A stretch of 64,000 nt of DNA from WTFY01 sp965205685 (GTDB taxonomy: Bacteria > Pseudomonadota > Gammaproteobacteria > UBA4575): the NCBI GenBank assembly GCA_965205685.1, contig OZ242174.1:992001-1056000 (forward strand), written 5' to 3'. A program made the position numbers and the translations under genes. This document shows positions 60,263 to 64,000 of the stretch, one piece after another. The number at the start of each line of letters is the position of its first letter. Within the stretch, counting starts at the first letter, position 1. Under the pieces are notes generated by a model that saw nothing but the letters and a program-made list of their open reading frames with translations, had not been told where the DNA came from and made no database searches.

Positions 60263-61546
60263 ATGAAACGTGCAGTCAGTGAACTTGCAAATATTCCCGA
60301 TAGCCGTCTGTTTGAGGAGGTTGCTGAAGGTATCCCACTGATTGTAGAAAACGCTATCAGCCTCGATGAGGCTGCACAAACCCTCCATCAAGAGAAGCAA
60401 TTCCGAGTGTCAGAAATCATGCACGGGTTTGCTGAGGAAGAGGCGGCAAAAGTCCTGATACTTATAGACCTGATACGGTGCCCCAAAATCCCTAAACGAA
60501 AAACAGAGACTGCCAAACGCTTCTATGGCCATGTCAGCAAACGGATATACGCCGCCGCATGCTCACACTTTCAGATGGTTTCGTTTGGGGATCTCTGTGA
60601 GTTGGTTAAGGCCGAAAGTTCACCATACCATCTGGATGGTCCGAACTCGGTGGACTGGGTTTTTCCGAATTCAATCACCCTGGAAAGAGAACGCGCCCTG
60701 TACGTTGATTACGTTCGAGATATTACTGAAGTGCCAGGCGAGTGTTCCTGGATAAACCCAATCGTTTCAGCATCTGATATGTGGTCACCGTATGAAACGT
60801 CCAACAGTGTCAAGCTTAGTTATGCCCTTTCAGAGGCTGGTGCGAATTCACCTGAAGGTTTGGCTGTCATCGCCAATCTCTGGAGAAAATTTAAACCCAA
60901 GCCAGGAACTGGTCGAAAGGAGCTTCGCAGGTTGATCGTGGATACGGTGGAGCAACTGGGCAAGTCCAAAGCAGAAATCGAAAACCAGCCGAACTTGAGC
61001 TACATCGTTGCACACTGGCCCTTCCCATTGTGGTCGATGACCATCAAGGAACCTCGCGGAAAGACCAAGGACTTGAAGGAACTGCGCGAAGAGCGTGCAT
61101 GCACTATTAAATGGATCAATACAACTAACGCAAAACGTGATCCACCACCAGCAATTTCTAGACCTAAGGTGGAAGCACTGAGTAGCGCATTTGCAGCGTG
61201 GAGAAGGGAGGTAAAGGCAAGGGATGCCAAAAGAGGTGGGGGCAATCAGAATCAAGTGCGCTTTCTACCAGCTGTAGACTACTCCAAGCTACCGCAATAC
61301 AAGCGTGTTGAGGAGATGTACTGTGAGTTGGCTGAGGAGGAACGTGCCGCGCTTCTCGCACTAGGGTGGTATGTTCGGGAAAGAGGGGTGGCTGACTGGC
61401 CAAAGATTTATGAGCGTGCGCTCAACAGTGTGACAATGTACGACAGCAGGTATGAAATTGGACTGGGATCCCATTGGCTGAAAGGATTTAATCGTTGGGA
61501 ATCCAAGCCTCAGCCTTTCAGCGCCGGACAATTACACCACATATAA
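60263..61546 (+). CDS. AbiV/HEPN-like protein, possible abortive-infection factor
   Basis: 427 residues. Residues 20-110 look like the AbiV-type HEPN domain: a first helix with ENAISLDEAAQTL, the characteristic FAEEEAAKVLILIDLIR, and HVSKRIYAAACS. The remaining 300 residues are unrecognised, helical and rich in charged residues. AbiV proteins block phage late translation in lactococci; a similar defence role is inferred here only from the domain and the neighbourhood (NYN and RNase H-like genes). ATG 60263 has AGGATC upstream. Confidence 0.6.
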   Translation: MKRAVSELANIPDSRLFEEVAEGIPLIVENAISLDEAAQTLHQEKQFRVSEIMHGFAEEEAAKVLILIDLIRCPKIPKRKTETAKRFYGHVSKRIYAAACSHFQMVSFGDLCELVKAESSPYHLDGPNSVDWVFPNSITLERERALYVDYVRDITEVPGECSWINPIVSASDMWSPYETSNSVKLSYALSEAGANSPEGLAVIANLWRKFKPKPGTGRKELRRLIVDTVEQLGKSKAEIENQPNLSYIVAHWPFPLWSMTIKEPRGKTKDLKELREERACTIKWINTTNAKRDPPPAISRPKVEALSSAFAAWRREVKARDAKRGGGNQNQVRFLPAVDYSKLPQYKRVEEMYCELAEEERAALLALGWYVRERGVADWPKIYERALNSVTMYDSRYEIGLGSHWLKGFNRWESKPQPFSAGQLHHI

Positions 61547-61604
61547 TCACCACCACTCATCACACGATTCCTGACGGACAGCATGTCTGCGGTTCCACCC
61601 CTCG

Positions 61605-62156
61605 ATGACCCTAGAACGCCTCCACATCGCCATCCAGAACCTCTGGCGACTATCGACGGGCCCGGAGAAATACGTTCATTGCTCCAGCGCGTTTCGTGCC
61701 CTTGAAGACACGTGCCGATCGGTCTACCTCGGCCTTGAGGGGTCGCGCCTCCAACGGGCACCCTCTGGCACGTTTCCCTCCAACCTGCTCAGCCGGGTTC
61801 TGCACAACTTTTTCCGCTGGAATGGCGCACCATGGCCCGGCCTGGGAGCCTCGTATCCACCGATCGTCGGCGACATCACCAACGACATCATCTACTCGCG
61901 CATTACCGACGGCCTGCTCTACCAGCTGCGCCTTCGCAACCCGAAGAACCAGGACAGCGAGCGCAAGTGCAGGCACCACCAGTGGCTCAGCGACGACTTC
62001 GGCGTGCAGGAGCTTCGCGAGCACCTGGTCGGGGTGACGGTGATCATGCGCACCGTGGATGATTCCAACCCCGTGCACGCCTGGGCAGAGTTCATGCTCC
62101 GCCTGGACCGGGCCTGCCCGAGAAAGCGTAACCGCCTACCGCTTAAACATGGATGA
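61605..62156 (+). CDS. P63C-domain protein
   Basis: 183 residues. The C-terminal part has the P63C pattern: PPIVGDITNDIIYSRITDGL, LRNPKNQDSERKCRHHQWL, FGVQELREHLVGVTVIMRT, then a Trp-containing helix. P63C domains occur in phage and plasmid proteins, including antirepressor-like regulators, so this probably has a mobile-element origin. The first 70 residues are unfamiliar. A fragment of a related gene lies at 28605-28721. Confidence 0.8.
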   Translation: MTLERLHIAIQNLWRLSTGPEKYVHCSSAFRALEDTCRSVYLGLEGSRLQRAPSGTFPSNLLSRVLHNFFRWNGAPWPGLGASYPPIVGDITNDIIYSRITDGLLYQLRLRNPKNQDSERKCRHHQWLSDDFGVQELREHLVGVTVIMRTVDDSNPVHAWAEFMLRLDRACPRKRNRLPLKHG

Positions 62157-62283
62157 GGAAGGCTAGGGCGGTGCAATCCCACAAAACATAGGTGCACTTA
62201 TTCCGATGGACTCGAATGGAAGTCAAGGCTGACTGATGAATTAATGGAAAACCTAATTGCTTGGTTTGTAGATTTTGACACTA

Positions 62284-62705
62284 CTAGAGGTTGGAGATTG
62301 TCCAATAGCTGGATATACAAGGTACTGGGCTACCAGCAGGTTGTACAAGCAAGGCATTACCTCGTGGCGGAATATTCAGGATGTCATCTACTTGCGCCCA
62401 CTTCTCACCCTCCAAGTCCTTTTCGATGATCAGGTGCTTGCCTGTGCTATAAATCGTCTTGTCCAGCAAGAGATGAAAACGACCTCTTTGAGGTTGGAAT
62501 GACGCAGGCGCAAAATGCTTCCACGGCGAAGATTGATCATGGGTTTGAAACGGATGTAGGCACTGGCAATGACTAGAAATTCGTGCTCAATTGCTTCTTC
62601 GGCGCATTCACTGATATCAAAGTGTTCTTCATATATTGCTGACGCTCGGCGCTTTTGAAGCAAGCTCACTGAATTGTGCTCTTTGTCAGGAATTTTATGG
62701 TGCAT
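62284..62705 (-). pseudogene. Unrecognised gene with one frameshift
   Basis: First frame from ATG 62705: IPDKEHNSVSLLQKRRASAI, HEFLVIASAYIRFKPM, up to EVVF. The second frame then continues with HLLLDKTIYSTGKHLIIEKD and EGEKWAQVDDILNI to 62284. Joined, they give a soluble protein of roughly 135 residues. The shift is near 62470. I do not recognise the family. The flanking 62157-62283 and 62706-62821 hold nothing else that I can see. Confidence 0.45.
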
Positions 62706-62821
62706 AAATTACTTGGCAGATAGATTAGATTTCTCAATGCCTTTGAATACGTTGTCCGTTAATTTGTCAAATAAATATAGTTACGAATATAAATTTTGTA
62801 GCACCTAGGCAGGAGAGAGTA

Positions 62822-64000
62822 GTGACAGGACTAAGCGTACTGTATGCAAAACAAGCAAGGGAAGAAAAGGGATGGGATGAGGTGCCTGACAGGGATAGGC
62901 CTGGACGGCTGCGAGAAGTATATTGGGCAGGAGCTGCAAAGGGAAAGTTAGTGGAGGGAAAGTCATTCTTTGGAATGAGTTTTGATTACCGAACAGATCG
63001 AAAAGAGATAGGAAGGAAAATAGACGACCCAGGAGATAGTTTTATACATATAGTCGAAATAACGGGAAAGGCAGAAAGTAATTTTGAATGGGTGGAGGTT
63101 ACCGAAGTTTTCACAACTACTCCTGCAAAGACAATCGAAGGTGCAATGAGAGCGTGGAACGGTATAAAGGACAAACAGACAATAGACTTTGAGAAATTCA
63201 AGAAAGGGCTAAAAAGAGGAAGACCAAGTAGGGGGCAACAACGAAAGGCAGCAGATGACGTGATAAAGGCGATTAAAAAGAAAATAACAAAGACGTCGTA
63301 CAATGAAGTCGTAGACAGGTACGGGTATGGAACTTTGGTGGTAGGGATGCCTCTATGGTTTGCAACACTTCCTGAAAATCCATTTCGAGCAGAGAATGCA
63401 CTGGACGATTTCATGGTGCGGACAGCGATAGGGCTGGAAGAAATAGGACGAAATGAACTAAGAAGAAAAAAATGTCCGTTCAAGCACGTATTAGTACTCT
63501 GGGACATAACGCCTGAGGCCATAGAAGAATGGGATAAGAAAAAGTCTAGAGAATACGAAAACGCAGAAAACACGACATTAATGAATCCGATACCCATATC
63601 TACACTCGCGTCGTTTGCAGAGATACTAAAAAAAGCGATAAAGCAAACAGGAATTGTAGAAAGCGAAGCTCCTTCGTTTAGCTATTTTCTTGGAAAGAAA
63701 ATAGAAAAGAACAAAAAAGGAAAAGGGCCTTATCCATTCATGACATATGTAATGGAAAAGATGGCCAAGGAAATGAACGATAATTTACGAAGGAGAGGAG
63801 TAAGGGAGAAACTAAAACAGAGGATCAGTCTAGGACTTTGTCAAGCACTATGTTTCATAAAGATACATGGAATAGTAGGTTTGGAGAGGTGGTTAGCACA
63901 GAAGATATCGCCGAAACGATATTGGAGAATAAAAGTGTTAAGGCGAAGGACATTACGATTATACAGGGAAAGTGTGAAAAAACACAGAAGAATGAATAAC
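62822..64000 (+). CDS. Unrecognised purine-rich gene, 3' end outside window
   Basis: GTG 62822 is preceded by AGGAGAGA at about 8 bases, a strong ribosome-binding site. From there 393 codons run without a stop to the window edge. The product is hydrophilic and basic. It includes LSVLYAKQAREEKGWDEVP, SFFGMSFDYRTDRKEIG, YGYGTLVVGMPLWFATLPEN, ENALDDFMVRTAIGLEE, CPFKHVLVLWDITPEAIEEW and a Lys/Arg-rich end (KVLRRRTLRLYRESVKKH). No family is recognised and there is no signal peptide. Codon use is strikingly rich in ATA, AGA and GGA, unlike the upstream genes, which indicates a foreign origin. Confidence 0.75.
   Translation, partial: MTGLSVLYAKQAREEKGWDEVPDRDRPGRLREVYWAGAAKGKLVEGKSFFGMSFDYRTDRKEIGRKIDDPGDSFIHIVEITGKAESNFEWVEVTEVFTTTPAKTIEGAMRAWNGIKDKQTIDFEKFKKGLKRGRPSRGQQRKAADDVIKAIKKKITKTSYNEVVDRYGYGTLVVGMPLWFATLPENPFRAENALDDFMVRTAIGLEEIGRNELRRKKCPFKHVLVLWDITPEAIEEWDKKKSREYENAENTTLMNPIPISTLASFAEILKKAIKQTGIVESEAPSFSYFLGKKIEKNKKGKGPYPFMTYVMEKMAKEMNDNLRRRGVREKLKQRISLGLCQALCFIKIHGIVGLERWLAQKISPKRYWRIKVLRRRTLRLYRESVKKHRRMNN

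Noticed and set aside
62986..63597. 203-codon minus-strand frame
   Set aside because: It is the complement of the purine-rich plus-strand gene starting at 62822, whose strong ribosome-binding site and protein-like sequence are better support.

Overview
The window looks like a chromosomal or integrated-element segment of a Gram-negative bacterium, most likely a Gammaproteobacterium. The evidence is an MPF-G (PFL_46xx/ICEHin1056-type) conjugation gene set, outer-membrane beta-barrel proteins ending in aromatic or His residues, lipoproteins with clear lipoboxes, and a TolC-type channel. No rRNA, tRNA, IS transposase or CRISPR array was recognised.

Region 1 (1-17060, + strand) is the transfer module of an integrative conjugative element. 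In order it holds a 5'-truncated TraD coupling ATPase, DUF4400, RAQPRD, the small pilin and membrane proteins, the VirB8/9/10-like core, a VirB7-like lipoprotein and the VirB4-like ATPase; then, after a hipBA toxin-antitoxin insertion (10478-12093), TIGR03757/03756/03755, a small membrane protein and TraG. Starts overlap stops almost throughout, so it reads as one long operon broken by hipBA.

Region 2 (about 17061-31525 on +, about 37891-54620 on -) is the unusual part. It is a set of paralogous surface-protein cassettes facing each other. A complete cassette has (i) a 5' leader with a long homopolymeric C tract, (ii) a giant Ig/SwmB/cadherin/FN3 protein with a C-terminal barrel and a TTG start, (iii) one or two autotransporters with a beta-helix passenger and a Pro/Glu linker, (iv) a lipoprotein, often TbpB-like, and (v) sometimes a tiny coupled ORF. 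Cassette 1 (17845-28608) and cassette 2 (49238-39314) have this order; cassette 3 (54390-51881) has lost its first part. Around them lie truncated, frameshifted or internally deleted copies of the same genes. Blocks of near-identical DNA, including 504 bp shared by two loci with one difference seen, end sharply inside genes. This is the pattern of a phase-variable, recombining surface-antigen system.

Region 3 (31707-37267) sits inside region 2: a secreted protein with six cysteines, a TolC-like channel, a PAS domain fused to a HlyD/MacA-type adaptor (with its own C10 tract) and a MacB-type ATPase and permease. A DUF4145 (HEPN-like) gene follows.

Region 4 (54994-57327, - strand) is a single-chain sensor-regulator: GAF, PAS, histidine kinase, receiver, OmpR-type wHTH. 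Decayed pieces of its 5' end lie beside two other surface loci, which suggests that a kinase divergent from a surface operon was the ancestral layout.

Region 5 (57741-64000) is visibly A+T-richer and has the look of an accessory or defence island: a truncated hypothetical gene, a NYN-domain nuclease with a terminator hairpin in its leader, an RNase H-like gene, an AbiV/HEPN-like gene, a P63C-domain gene, a broken gene and a purine-rich unrecognised ORF (62822 onward) that runs off the right edge without a stop.
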